Below, in pieces: positions 1 through 12,400 of a stretch of 64,000 bases of DNA (position 1 is its first letter; every line of letters starts with the position of its first letter). The notes beneath the pieces were generated by a model that worked only from the letters and a program-made list of their open reading frames with translations, searched no databases and had not been told where the DNA came from. A program made the translations under genes and the position numbers. Origin of the DNA: Lepidurus packardi (lineage: Eukaryota; Arthropoda; Branchiopoda; Notostraca; Triopsidae); assembly GCA_023053545.1 (NCBI GenBank), contig JAKZAN010000005.1:5952001-6016000 (forward strand), written 5' to 3'.

Positions 1-495
1 AACAGCAGTGGTAGTCCGTGGCCGAACCTGTTTCAAAAGTAAGGAAATCAGAACCTAATTTCCTATGTAAGAAGATTGAAGGGAATTGAATTTTAATTCA
101 CCCTATCGATCTTGCAAACCAAAAGAAAACATGTGAAAATACCGAAAAAAATATATTTAAAAATGAAAGATTGAAGAAAATTATCAATATTAAAAATGAA
201 AATAACGTTGCAATATTTTTAAATTAAACAAACTTAATTAAACATTTAAAATAAAGAACATTAAAGGAAATTAAAATTAAACAAATTAAAATTAAACAGA
301 GCTTAATTTTAAATAAATGCCCAAATATAAATTAAGAAAAATTTCGCTGATTTTACAAGTTTAAATCGGAATTAGCAATAAAATTATTTCAGTTTGAAGT
401 AATCGGAATTTAACTCAAACAATCGGTAACAGACTCAAATGTGTACGCCGTTAAAAATAAAATAAATCAAACCGGAACCAAATTAAAAGAAAGGT
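1..495. other. AT-rich 3' flank of the ADAMTS gene
   Basis: Very A-rich on the plus strand, with no coding signal. An ATTAAA-type poly(A) signal is readable on the minus strand near 92-97 (TTTAAT on plus). The first roughly 30 bases, read on the minus strand, follow an acceptor-like AAACAG and stay open to the edge. If the gene continued past the last recognised TSP1 exon, the next exon could begin here. Confidence 0.4.
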
Positions 496-3400
496 TTAAG
501 GAATCTGGCGAGATACCGTAGTGGCATTAAACAAGCACGTTTCACGACGACAAGGTCGGGTTCCAGTGGGTTTGTCATTCGGATTGCAACGGTTTTCAGG
601 AACTCGGGTACCCAAATGATCCCGGCAGATAACGTCGAGCACTTCGACTCCTTCACCACAGCTCACCGAGCACTAGAGAACCCAACGAACGTGATCAGTT
701 GTAAAATATCAATGAGCAAAATCCATTCCTCGCATTAATTTTTTCAGGAAATCCCATAAGAAATTAGTGTTAATATTCTAGTTCAAAATCGAGTTAAACT
801 ACTACTACTACTACAGTTTCTACGGAAAAGCGTATAAGAAGAGCTTGGAAGCGAAGAAATAGTTGTTACAAGTAGGGATTTGTTTTTTTTTACAATAATT
901 TTGTGGAAACATGTCTACGAATAATCCGTCACCGTGAAAAAAGGGTTAAAACAATTTTCTAACGCTGTTTTGGGTTAAATCTACGCACCTGTGCCCATTG
1001 CCCAGCCTGCCAAGTGGCACAAGGAGGTCCCTTGCACGATTCACGGTGAGTTGGGGTTTGATCAGACGGACAATAAGCCTTGGACACCGGAAGATTGTCG
1101 AGTTCACACCAAAAAGGCCTCTGTTTCTGTCCAATGCCGCAAGTGACAGAGCACTGGAGTGTTTATATACACCGATTAATTATCTCACTTGTCTTTATCT
1201 TGCCTTTTCCTTAAACTCAATTTTTCAGGGGGATTTTTGTTTTAAGATGAATTAAAAGACGTTATGGTGGTTCCCAAAAATTCACAGCAATAGAAATGAG
1301 GAAAACCGGACATGAAAAACTCTCATACAATCAGTTTTTCTTCTTTGTGTACGTTGTGGGCGGTATTTGATTCCTCATCTGAAAGGTAAACTGAAGCGCT
1401 ACTAGTGGATCTCACGGTGAGTGACGTCAATTTTAGCCAATCATTGTTCTTCGCATAGCTATATAGTGAAGCCAGGCAGGCAAAAATCGAACGATTTTTC
1501 TTCCTTAGGAGCAGGATCGTAGCGAGAAGAGAAAGTCGAACGTTTTTCGCTGCGCGTCAGTTTACCTTTTGCAATTTAAGGGAAAAATGAAATAAAATAC
1601 AAAAAACGGAAGCAGAAGTGTTACTTGATCTACCTTGCAAGGTGCAGTTTAAGCATTCAAACAGCGGAAAAAAGCGAAGCAGATATGGAAGTACTGCATG
1701 GCCAATGTGCATACATCCCAAGCGGGTTTTTTTCCAAAAGGAATATTTCATACAAAACTTATCATAATAGGTACAAAACTTACCGGAGTCCAGTTCCCTG
1801 ACTTCCATACGGGACAGATTTGAGTACCACAAGGTTCATGTGTGACTTTATCTTCTCGACGACACTCGGAGTCAGAAAGAGATCTGTTTTGACGGTCCAC
1901 GCATTCCGCTTTCCTACTCCTCACACCCCCTCCGCATGTTCTCGAGCACTATAATTACAAACTTATATGAACTGATCAAATTATATGGAAAGAGACCTCT
2001 GTCCACGTCTCGAAACGCCAGTTGTGGGAATTACAATGCCCTTCGCACTCTTCGGTATCAGGTGGGATATCCGCTAGATGGCGACAGTCGTTATAGTCCA
2101 CGACCACGATTGAGAGGTCGTTTAAATTCTGTTTCAGGCATTCCTTGCTTATGTTGCGAATTCCTTTCCCGCAATGCACGGAACATTCCGATTTCTTCGT
2201 GATGTTCCATCTTTAAACCACACAATATCAAAAGGTTGCTTTACGTCAAAATGCTGATTATCGCTTACTTCAAAGCGCAATCCATGTTACAAGGCTGAGC
2301 GAACATGTTGCCGCACAATTCCGAGCTTACTTCAACATGAGACGATAATTTCACACAAACGAATTTTTTTTGACGGCCTAAGTTATTATGAAATATTGTT
2401 AATGGATTTAGCAATATCGAGTCCGAAGAACTGATTTTTACCTTGGCACAAACGACTGCAGAGGTTCCTTTCAGGGTTTCCACTTTCCTTCCAAACATAT
2501 TTAGCTGGGGCACCTCGAGACACAACATAGGAATAGTGAATATCCGGTGGGTACAAGTTGCCCACAGACAAGACCTTAAAACAAGACCAAGAATGTTTGG
2601 CAATTGCGAAATTATTTATGTTGTTTATTTTAATTATTTATGAAAAAAAAACGAAAAACTTACATGGACACTCAAGTCATTCTTTAACGGCTTGGAGGAA
2701 TTTAACCGTTCAATAATGGCGTCCGACCCAGTATATTCAATTGTTATGCCACCATATTGCAACGCTTTTTGAAACATGCTAACCACGAAATTTCCGTTTA
2801 GGATATATTCTCCCGTTTGCGCATCTGATAAGGCCAAGTAGTTATCGTCTCGGTTGGACCCCATATAGCCGCGTTGGCGAATGTTTATGTTAGACGAGCC
2901 AGCCGGGATTGTTACCACATGGTTATACCCATACTGCGTACTGTTATAGCTGCCTGTCTTAATCACACAGGTGGAATTATTGCCACCACATACCCCGCAA
3001 ATATCTAAATCAGAAAAAACGTACTCAAATTTACTCATTCAATAATAATAGCACTAATAACAATATAACAATAATAATCGAAAAATTATAACTAAAAAAC
3101 GAGATATTAAAATTATTTCCCCACCTAGCTGCTCTTTTTCGTTCAACTTATGGTGGCAACTCGCTGGGGTACAGACTCCATTAACGCAAATGTCGTCCGT
3201 GTCAGGACCACAAGTTGTCCCATCAATCACTTTATCTTTCAGCAAGTAATACGCACTGGATTGCTCCACTCGACAATACAAGCGGCAGCGATCTTTCGGA
3301 TTGACTGCAAGGAAAGAAAAAATAAAGTTTGTAATCCCAAATGTTAGTAGCAGTTAACTTTTAGCTTACTTCCAGTCAACTTCGGGACCCATTTCACATC

Positions 3401-6400
3401 CAGAGGCAGGCCTTGTATGTTAAAGTTGTTACTATTCAAGGAAGCGCATTGCGTTTCCCTGAAATCTCGAGTTCCTGGTGGGCATTCCTTGATATTACAC
3501 GATTTGTACTGCACTCTGTTTCCCAGACAGTATTTCCCGCCACTGGAAGGAGTAGGCGAGTCACATTCTCGAATAGATCGGGTCACGCCCCCTCCACAAG
3601 TCCGCGAACACATTCCATACCTGTTTGTAAGAAACAAGATATTTAAGCACAATTTATCTAAGCTTTTATGATCAAATTAAAGTAAAATGGATCTTACTCT
3701 TGCCAGTTTCCCCACTGACCATCTATCGGTAAGGGATGGTTAACTCTTTCTTGACAAACGCCATGGATGCACCACTTATTTGTATCACATTTAGTTCCAT
3801 CCGCCCAAGGCATATGCTGCGTTCGACAGCCTTCTTGTTCCCCAGCTGCAGTCGTGCACCATAACCTCTTACAAGACGGCTAATGTATTATGCAAACAAC
3901 AAGAAAAAAAGAGAAAAAGGGAGAAGATAACGGATAATTAGATGCTGATGCCTTGAGTTCGTCTGGTCTTTCGCTTTCGTTTTTATGTTGATTGCGGAAT
4001 GCGCCAAGCTGCCGGGCTTAACTTTCTTTTGTCTGCCATTTGTTTCAAAATGTATCGTGAAAAATTACCATGTAGGGACAAATCTTGGAGCCGGGACCAA
4101 AAACAAGTTCGCACTGTTTATTCTGATCGAATTCTTCGCCCGGCAATGTCTGCAATTTGCGAGACTCCAAAAGATCCCGGTCAGGTTTGTTCATCAGGCA
4201 ATCTCCATAACCCGTACTAAACAGAACACGAGTTAAATGATACCGAAAAATTTGAATTCCCTAATGTGATTTTAATGTGAATTTACGAAAATTTAAAGAA
4301 ATTTACTCTAGATATTCCGTCAGGTAATAGCGACTGCAATTGGACCACGACCAAGGATAAGTGTTATGGTCCAACATACGGGACATGACATTGTGAACGC
4401 CAGAGGTTTCCATGAATCGTTGGCACTTGAAATCGTCATCATGTGGCATGTTCAACCTACGGAATTTGGAAACGGATTGTTATTTTTTCTTAGTGTTGCC
4501 GTGTTCGATGCTGGTTCTGAGAGCCAAAGCAAATGACTTACACATGGCCTAATTCATGCGCGATAGTAAATGCGGCGCTGAGACCGTTATCTTGGACTAT
4601 GGAGCACGACGAAGCTTTTTCGCACATGGTTCCCAATTCGGCTAAACCCAGCGTATCGCACTTCTGCAGATGAGGATTTCGGCAAATGTTTTCCCTAGAA
4701 AACCATACGAAACGGAGAAAGAATGTCTTGTTATGTAAGAGCTTTCAACTTGAATTCTAATAAACTTGTAAACTGCAGAAACAAACACAGGCACTTTTTA
4801 AAAAAACTCGGGAAACTCTGTGTGTACTAGGTAAACTGTGACGCTAGCAATTTAGATTTATATATTATTATTATTCTTTTTGCAGCGGCCGAATGGAACA
4901 CAAAACCCTCGATACACTTGACCTACTAAGGTTCGTTAGCATGTCAGTGTTTTCTGCAGAGCCATGGCCTTCTAAAAACGTTTGGATTTGGGGCATGCAA
5001 GCTTCCTAAACTACGTTTCTGACATATCTCAGCGACTTGAACCTCTGATTCGCCGTATGCAGGCCTCCCGAATACACTCTAACTTAAAGATATTATTCTT
5101 TATGGTATTAATTGATTCTACTCGACCAACTGTTCGCACACGGGTTTTGCGACACACAAAAAAAGAAAACATTGCCTTCACTGATTTTTAAATATTTATT
5201 TTCCTGTTTATATTCCTGCACTTATTCGTGATTTACTACAGTTTATTCGTTTGACGAATTTTTTCCTTTTCTCGGGGCTGCCTCTTTATTGTTAATTTAA
5301 GCCTCCCGTATATCTTAGCTTATTGATAGGAAACAGTCGCAGATGGCACTGATGTTTGTTAGTGTTTTGCGAAAGTCTAGAGTAAGAAATTGCGAAAAGA
5401 AATAGACAGCTAATTGCCGGCTAAGTTTCAATGCTTGTTTTGCTTTGAAAAATACAATTTGTCACCAGCTTGCTGTGTCAGCACAATGTACCAAATCAAA
5501 TCGTCAAACCTTCGGAACAAGATTTCTCGAAAACGGCTTGTCAGATTTGAATGTAATCTAAAAGAAAAGTTTTCTTTTGCGCAATCAAAGCAAAGGAAAT
5601 ATTTTTAGGTAACGTATTTCTCATAGTTGCAAACTTCTTTTGCATATTGCTATTTATTACTTATTGGAAAAAGATGTGCATTGGTTGTGCACTACCTGTT
5701 AGCAAGTTCAAGATTACTGTCAAACAATTATTTTCATGAAATGTATTGGTTTTATCAAAAAGTTGTTCCGAAAATCTCCATGCTAACCGCATATACCAAG
5801 CTAAGGGATACGAGAGCCTTAATGTTCCAGCCACAGCAAATAGTTTCGAGTTTTAAATCCAATTAACTTATCTAAAAACGTTTCATTTGTTAACCGAAAA
5901 CGACTCCTGATCCTATCTTATGAAAATTAAATTCTTTCAGGATTTTTTTCTGGCACCTCGTTAGCGTTTTAAAGCATCTCAGCCGTCTCTGGTACTTTCT
6001 GCCACTTAAAACGCGCACGTCTCGAGACAAGGCCCTCGTCGCGAAGAAAGTACGAACAGATTCGGTTTCAACCACGTGTAAAAGAAAAAAAAAAGAAAAT
6101 ATATAGAAAAAGCCGACTGTCTAACCTGGTGAGTAATAATGCAGTGTCGTGATGATTTGGACTGCGTTCATCCAGATCATTGTTGTCTCTCTGCCAGACA
6201 CAGAAGTTTCGCAGCATTTCCGAAGCGGATTTCCCTCGGTCGGATTCTTCGTCTTCGGGGGATCGCGGCACAAATTCTTTATCCCGGAGCATACTCAGCT
6301 TGACCACTGCGATCTGAACACGGTTGCCCAGCGAAGAATCTCGGTATATTAAGGACACCTGTCCGAACGAAAAGAAAATAATATATTTAAAAAAGAAGTC

Positions 6401-9400
6401 AGACAAAAACACAAACATATGGGTAATTTTAGCTCCACGATAAAAACGAGGTACTATAAACTGACCAGTTTACAAGTTACACTAAAAGTTTCTGGTTTCC
6501 GTGCCTCAAAATGATTAAAATTGGAACTTTTAATTTTCTCACAAAAAAGGAACTGCAACGTAAAGAAGAGGAAAAAGAACTAGGTCAGATCTAAATAGAG
6601 ACGTCCAAAAATTGCTCCTCCTGGACAGTTTTTCTTTGCTATATAAACCAAGAGTTCTATAGCCCCACTTGTGTGTATGTGTGTGCGTATGAGTCAGGGA
6701 TGCTGGAGCGCATTTGTATCTTTCGCCTCTTCTTAAGGCAACAAGCAAAAGTTGGAGGAAAAATATATGCTTCATGTTCAAAGATTACGGAAGATCCTCT
6801 CACCCTTAAAAAAGCGTGGTTTTTCGCAGGTTGTCCTTATTCGTGTATGTTTTGATTGCTATTCTAGCACATCTACGAATTAGGTCAGTTTTGATTTTGC
6901 AAAGAGCGAAACGAATCCAATTTTCATCACTGGGCCATAAACCTCTTCTCGGTGATAAATACACAAACAGATCGTTGGGGCTGAGGATGAGACTAGGATA
7001 TGAACTATTTTCGTTATTTACGCAGCTTTACATCGAAACTGACGAAAGCATTGAGACTTGTCAGCTTCAACAACGTGTGACACAGATTTTCACATCTTGC
7101 CATTTGAAGTCGCTGAAATTACAGAAGTTCTAGTGTTGCACAACGTTCCCCTCGGTGCTTGCTTCCCAAGTTTCGCTTGTGCATGTCAATTGGCCAGGGA
7201 AAGCATATGTATTCAACTTATAAAAGTTGCCCGTGAGGCGAGACTTTGCGCGTCTCGTCATATATGGTACGTTTTCGAGGGGTTTCCTTTCTTTTGTTTC
7301 TTGTTATGCTGGTAGTTAGCTTTTGAGGTCCCAAACTAGCCCAGGTATGTGTGCATTGACTAGAATACATAATGAGTTATGAATGGAGAAACGACTAGCG
7401 GTCTTTTCGCCTTCTTCTTAGTGGGTCTCACTGGGTCGCATGCATGCCTGTGAGAAATCGTGACAAATGGAAACAAATGGACATAAAAGAACAAAAGAAA
7501 AAAACGAAGGAATGTTAGATATTTTCTTTATAACCATTGAAAAGCCCATCCACGTGTCTAAAGTTCTCACAGTTACTAAGAGCGTTTAGATTCCTTTACG
7601 ACTCTTCTTTTGGCAAATAAACGTAAAAAAGAAAAGAAAAAATAGCTACCATATAAGTTCAAAACTAAAAAAGAAAAAAATATAAAAAACAACCTCAACA
7701 GGTTTCTTATATAGAGGGAGATACGGTCTTTTAAAAAAATGGAATAATTTAAGAGGTGGTTCCAGAAAAGCCTTTCTCTCTTCACTTCGAAGTTGCCTTA
7801 GATCTTACATCTGCAAAACTTCACGGGATGTGTTTAGATTATTCCGTGCGGGTACCTATCATCTGTCTATCATGTCATGCTAATGAATGTATTATGAAAT
7901 GATTACGACCTTCTCCTGGCCTTGGCTATACAAGTATATACGGTGAAATTAAAATTTTGAGACCCTCTGGGGAGAAAAAGTTGCTTTACGGAAAAATCTC
8001 CTGCCGACATTTATTCATAAAGACATATATCAATGGCGTTCTTCGGGATCAAGTCAAAGACTGACATGAAACAGCAGACACATGGTCTGTAAGCTTGCTG
8101 TAAGTTCATTAAAAACTTATTGAAACGAAAAAAGTTAAACTTACGATGGACATCAAAGTCAAAATGTAATGTTCTACACCAGAACCATGGTAGGAGACCA
8201 TCTTGGAGTCAGCAACAACGAATATTTCCACGTACCGGTCCCGCGAATACGAACGTTTTTGGCGCCTAATGCCTGCAACACAAATTCAAAACAACCCGAA
8301 GGACCGTTAGCTTCATAGGAGAACATGTAACGTCGATTTTATAGTAATCTAAACACTTGTAAAGAACGTAAAATGGTTTTTAGTATGTGTCAGTACGTAC
8401 ATTTTTATGATTCCCCAACCAAATATTATAGAATATACCAGGGCTGAGGAAAACTATTACACAAACAGTGTAAGCAGACTCTAAAGACGAACACATTGCT
8501 GTTGTTCTGGTATACGCAAGGCGCAAATGAGTATTTGTAGTTTAGAAATGTGCGAATACAATGTATGATTTCACCTGTAAGCTTCTAAACGAAAAGTAAA
8601 AAGTAGGGAAAGTCAACTTTTAAACGTACATAAAAAGCAACGTTTAGGGAGTATAAACCTTGAGGTCTTTAGGCAAGCCCTGTCCCAGCTCTTATTAGAA
8701 AACAATTTAGGAAACCCCCAACTCAGGGAACGGGGTTCGTGTGGATAAAACAGCATTCTCGTCTATATATGCTTTCAATTCATTGTTGGTAAAGGCAATA
8801 AATAAACGTCTTGTCTCGTTCTCGCTCAGGGTGTACAGCGTCACTCTTCTAATGCATCATGAAAGAAGCACACCCAGGCTCTCTGTTACCTCGCGAAATC
8901 CAAATCTCCCCCTCCGACGTTATCCAGACAATGTCCAAACTTTAACACGATCCAACAAAAGGGGCGAGTGTGATGTGCCATATGCCACACACGCAAAAGC
9001 AGAGCTTAAGAGCTCGATTTATGTAACCGTAGACGTAACGAAAAACCGTGGCAGAGCCACTACACAATTATAGACTAAAACCTAACAATAGTATCCCCCC
9101 ACCCCTTATGGCCAAATTTTTAATCCTTTTGTACTTTGCACAAGAGGCTTTCAATGGCAAAAGACGGTGGTACGGTGGTTAGAAACTTCTCGCAGACTAA
9201 ACTATTAAGTTCTGGACCGTATCACGTCAAGCGCTAACTATATAGACTTATGCGACAATTACCTGTCTAGCACATGCAACCAGTTATCCAAACTGAAACC
9301 TCTTCTTTTTATTGCGGTGCTCCAGTCGTAAACTATTACGAAAACTCCCTTTTTTAACCATTTTGTCGGCTATTGGGTCCCATCTTATATCACACACGAA

Positions 9401-12400
9401 CATGTATGGGCTACCTGAGATGAAATATCGCTTTAATGGCGCATAAATTTTTACAAATTTTCCAATTTTTAACCCCTTTTTACCCTACCCAACCCTCCTA
9501 ATCGGATTTGTCTACTTCCCTAAGGAACCCTCTGTTGAATTTCTTTTGAACCTCACTGAGACTTTTGACGTGCTTTTGACTTTAAATATTGAACAACTCC
9601 TGCTGAACTTTGTTTGAACATTTTCAGGCTCCTATTTTTTTACTTTGAACAGAATCAAATTCCTTCCCAAAGAAAACTGGAGATTTATTTCTGGAGATAT
9701 GCCAACACGTATTTATTTGACCTAGATCACTAGTTGTCATCTCTCTAGTGTATTATAGCGTCAAATAAAGTTAATACACAATCAATGGATTACCCTCCGG
9801 ATAGACTCATGCAATCCCTGGGAAGTATTTCAATGAGGCAATAATGAAATTTTTAAAACGGCAATTTACAGAACGGTGTTTCTGCTGAGACGCGTGGTGG
9901 TGGCTTGGTTTTGCACGTCCACAATAGCTCAACAATAAGAAAAAGTGCCTTGCTTTCAACTTGGTTGTTTCTTTCATTGTTGAGCGAGTGCGAAGAAGTG
10001 TTCCTTTTTTCATTGTTGAGCGAGTACAATCGTGAAAAGCGCAAGCCAAATAACCTAGGAACCCAGCAGAGACCATTTGGTTCCCCGCTTTCCTTCTTTA
10101 CTTCACTGAAGAAACTAAATATCGCACCCAGATAGTGTGACTGAGTAAAATTTTAGCAACTTTACGTCACATGGAACGTTTTTAACGTCCAGCGGGAGCT
10201 GAAAACGAAGCCAATTTCTGAAAGAAGACATTCGACTTGACTATTTTGTATAACTTTACGTCACAACGAGGGTTCGGGAAGTTCATGACGCTATTTGGGG
10301 TCGTTGCCACGGTCATGTAAACCTGAGCAAATTAAAGAAGGGGGTCTGCTGGGGATCTGGGGTAGATTATACATTGTCTATGTGTACAGACGCTTTTTTG
10401 TGTGTGTGCCATCATCAGGATTGTATAGTTAAGTCTCGACGTTCGCCAGACACCCCTAAATGAATCGGATCTTTTCCTCAGGTGCTGGCCACTGCGGTTT
10501 CCTATATACATGGCATGTGGCCAAGAGGGAAGCCCCAATTCCGGATTTTTAACGTGTGCTCCGGTCTGGGTTCCAGAAGTATACGCTGCAGAGTAGTAAA
10601 ATTCCCTTCTTTTAGCTAGAAACCAATCGGTAATTTTACCGCAATGGTCATCAAACTGTGCTCAACACCGTAGTATATAAGGTTTCACAGTAGGACAACA
10701 AGGGTATCTTCCAATGTAAAGATTTTGGGATCTGCTTTCTCGGTCTCGAGAGGATCTGTCGGTACTAACGTACACAGGAGGGGCGGATTCACGGACTTGC
10801 CCATCGTACCGAGCAAGTAGGCATTCCTAATCTACTAGAAAGTGTTCGTAAAGAGAACAAAACATTAATAAACGGGGGACCGGTGACCTTTGGGATTTTG
10901 GATTGCCGTAACAGCTTTGTAAACCCTCGTGACCTTTTTCCAAACAGCACTGCGAGGTTTGAGCATGTATCCTTCATTTCCATGAATTTGTTCTTGGGAC
11001 TGAGAAGTCGGCCCAAAACTTTTACAGTGGACGATACCCGTGTTATCCTAGTGTAAAAAGTATATTATGTATACTGGTATACTCTATACAATCTCCGAAG
11101 TGTCAGTGAAAGGGAGTTTTTTATACTTTTTAATTTGACAAGAGAAACAGCATGAGGCTTATCGATCAGCCATTGCGTGCTGGGTCGGTTTTATTTTTTA
11201 GATGGTTCTTTCGGAAATATGAATCACATAAATCTAAGAGCTGAAATACCAAGAGAATCGAAGGTGAAAGAGACACAAGAGTTTCACAGACAAAAAAAGG
11301 AGTGGAAAAACCTCTTGGGCAAAAGTGAGGAAAGTTATTTGGGTCAGACAGGTGTAAAACGCTAGTGTGCATAATGAGTCAAGTTGTATACATCCACACG
11401 CGGCCATGACACACCATTCTATCTTCCCAGGAACAAAATATAGATAGATAGACAGATCGATTCATTCTCAACACGCAATTACAGATCGCCAGTAGCCATC
11501 GCGCGGTTTTCGGTCTCAAACAACCGTGGCTCCCATACATAAAAACTTGATACATATAAACAATAAATAAAGTAAAATAAAAGAGAAAACGGTTTTCGAG
11601 CTAGCCAATTAGCCACGTGCAAAATTTTGCCTTCCTGTAGCACCTCAAATTGGCGGAAATGCCAATTCCGGCACCTTACCTTGCACCACAAGCTTTTTTC
11701 CCGCACACATAAAATCTGTTTACCCGAGAAACTAAACGCCCAGCCGTAAGTGTACAAGGGAATGCTCCCCCGTGGATCTCCCCCATTTGCATAAACATTG
11801 TTGCGAGAAAAGGGGGAACCCAAACCAAATACCACCCGCGAAACGCCAAACAAACTCACCAGCAACTTAGGCACGATTCACGTCCAGCCTCCCCTTTCAG
11901 AGGAGACTTTTATATCGACTCCTGCCATCAACGTTGTTTTTTCTTATCTTGGAACCTTTTCTCTCTGACCTATACCAAAACCTAACCACCACCAGAAGTC
12001 GCATAAAGGCCATATAAAGGTCCTATAATGGCTGCAATAACGCACGTAAATCAAGCAACAAGCCCACACTGGTTCTCTTGTTTCCTCTTAGCAAAAAGAA
12101 ACTAGGGTCCATAAAACTTTCGCATGCTCCATTGCCCGCGCTGCTAGCTTTCAGACGGCAAATACGCAAAGGTTAACGTATACGAACAGCCCGCCTTCGC
12201 GTTTAACACGGTACAATTCCCGTTCGTGTTTATGCAGGAACTATGCAATTATTGTTTATACATCGCTGATAGTAATGTAGGAGATACTCCAAGCGACGAA
12301 GTAGCCCTCTCAAATATTTAGTTTCATCTGTCAAAAATTCTCTAAATCTAATCAAGTTAATCTACACTCGTTGAAAGCAGACAATACATGAGAGTTTTGC

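Noticed and set aside
11479..11874. Minus-strand frame of 131 codons in ADAMTS intron 3.
   Set aside because: No domain; the flanking ADAMTS exons join in phase without it.
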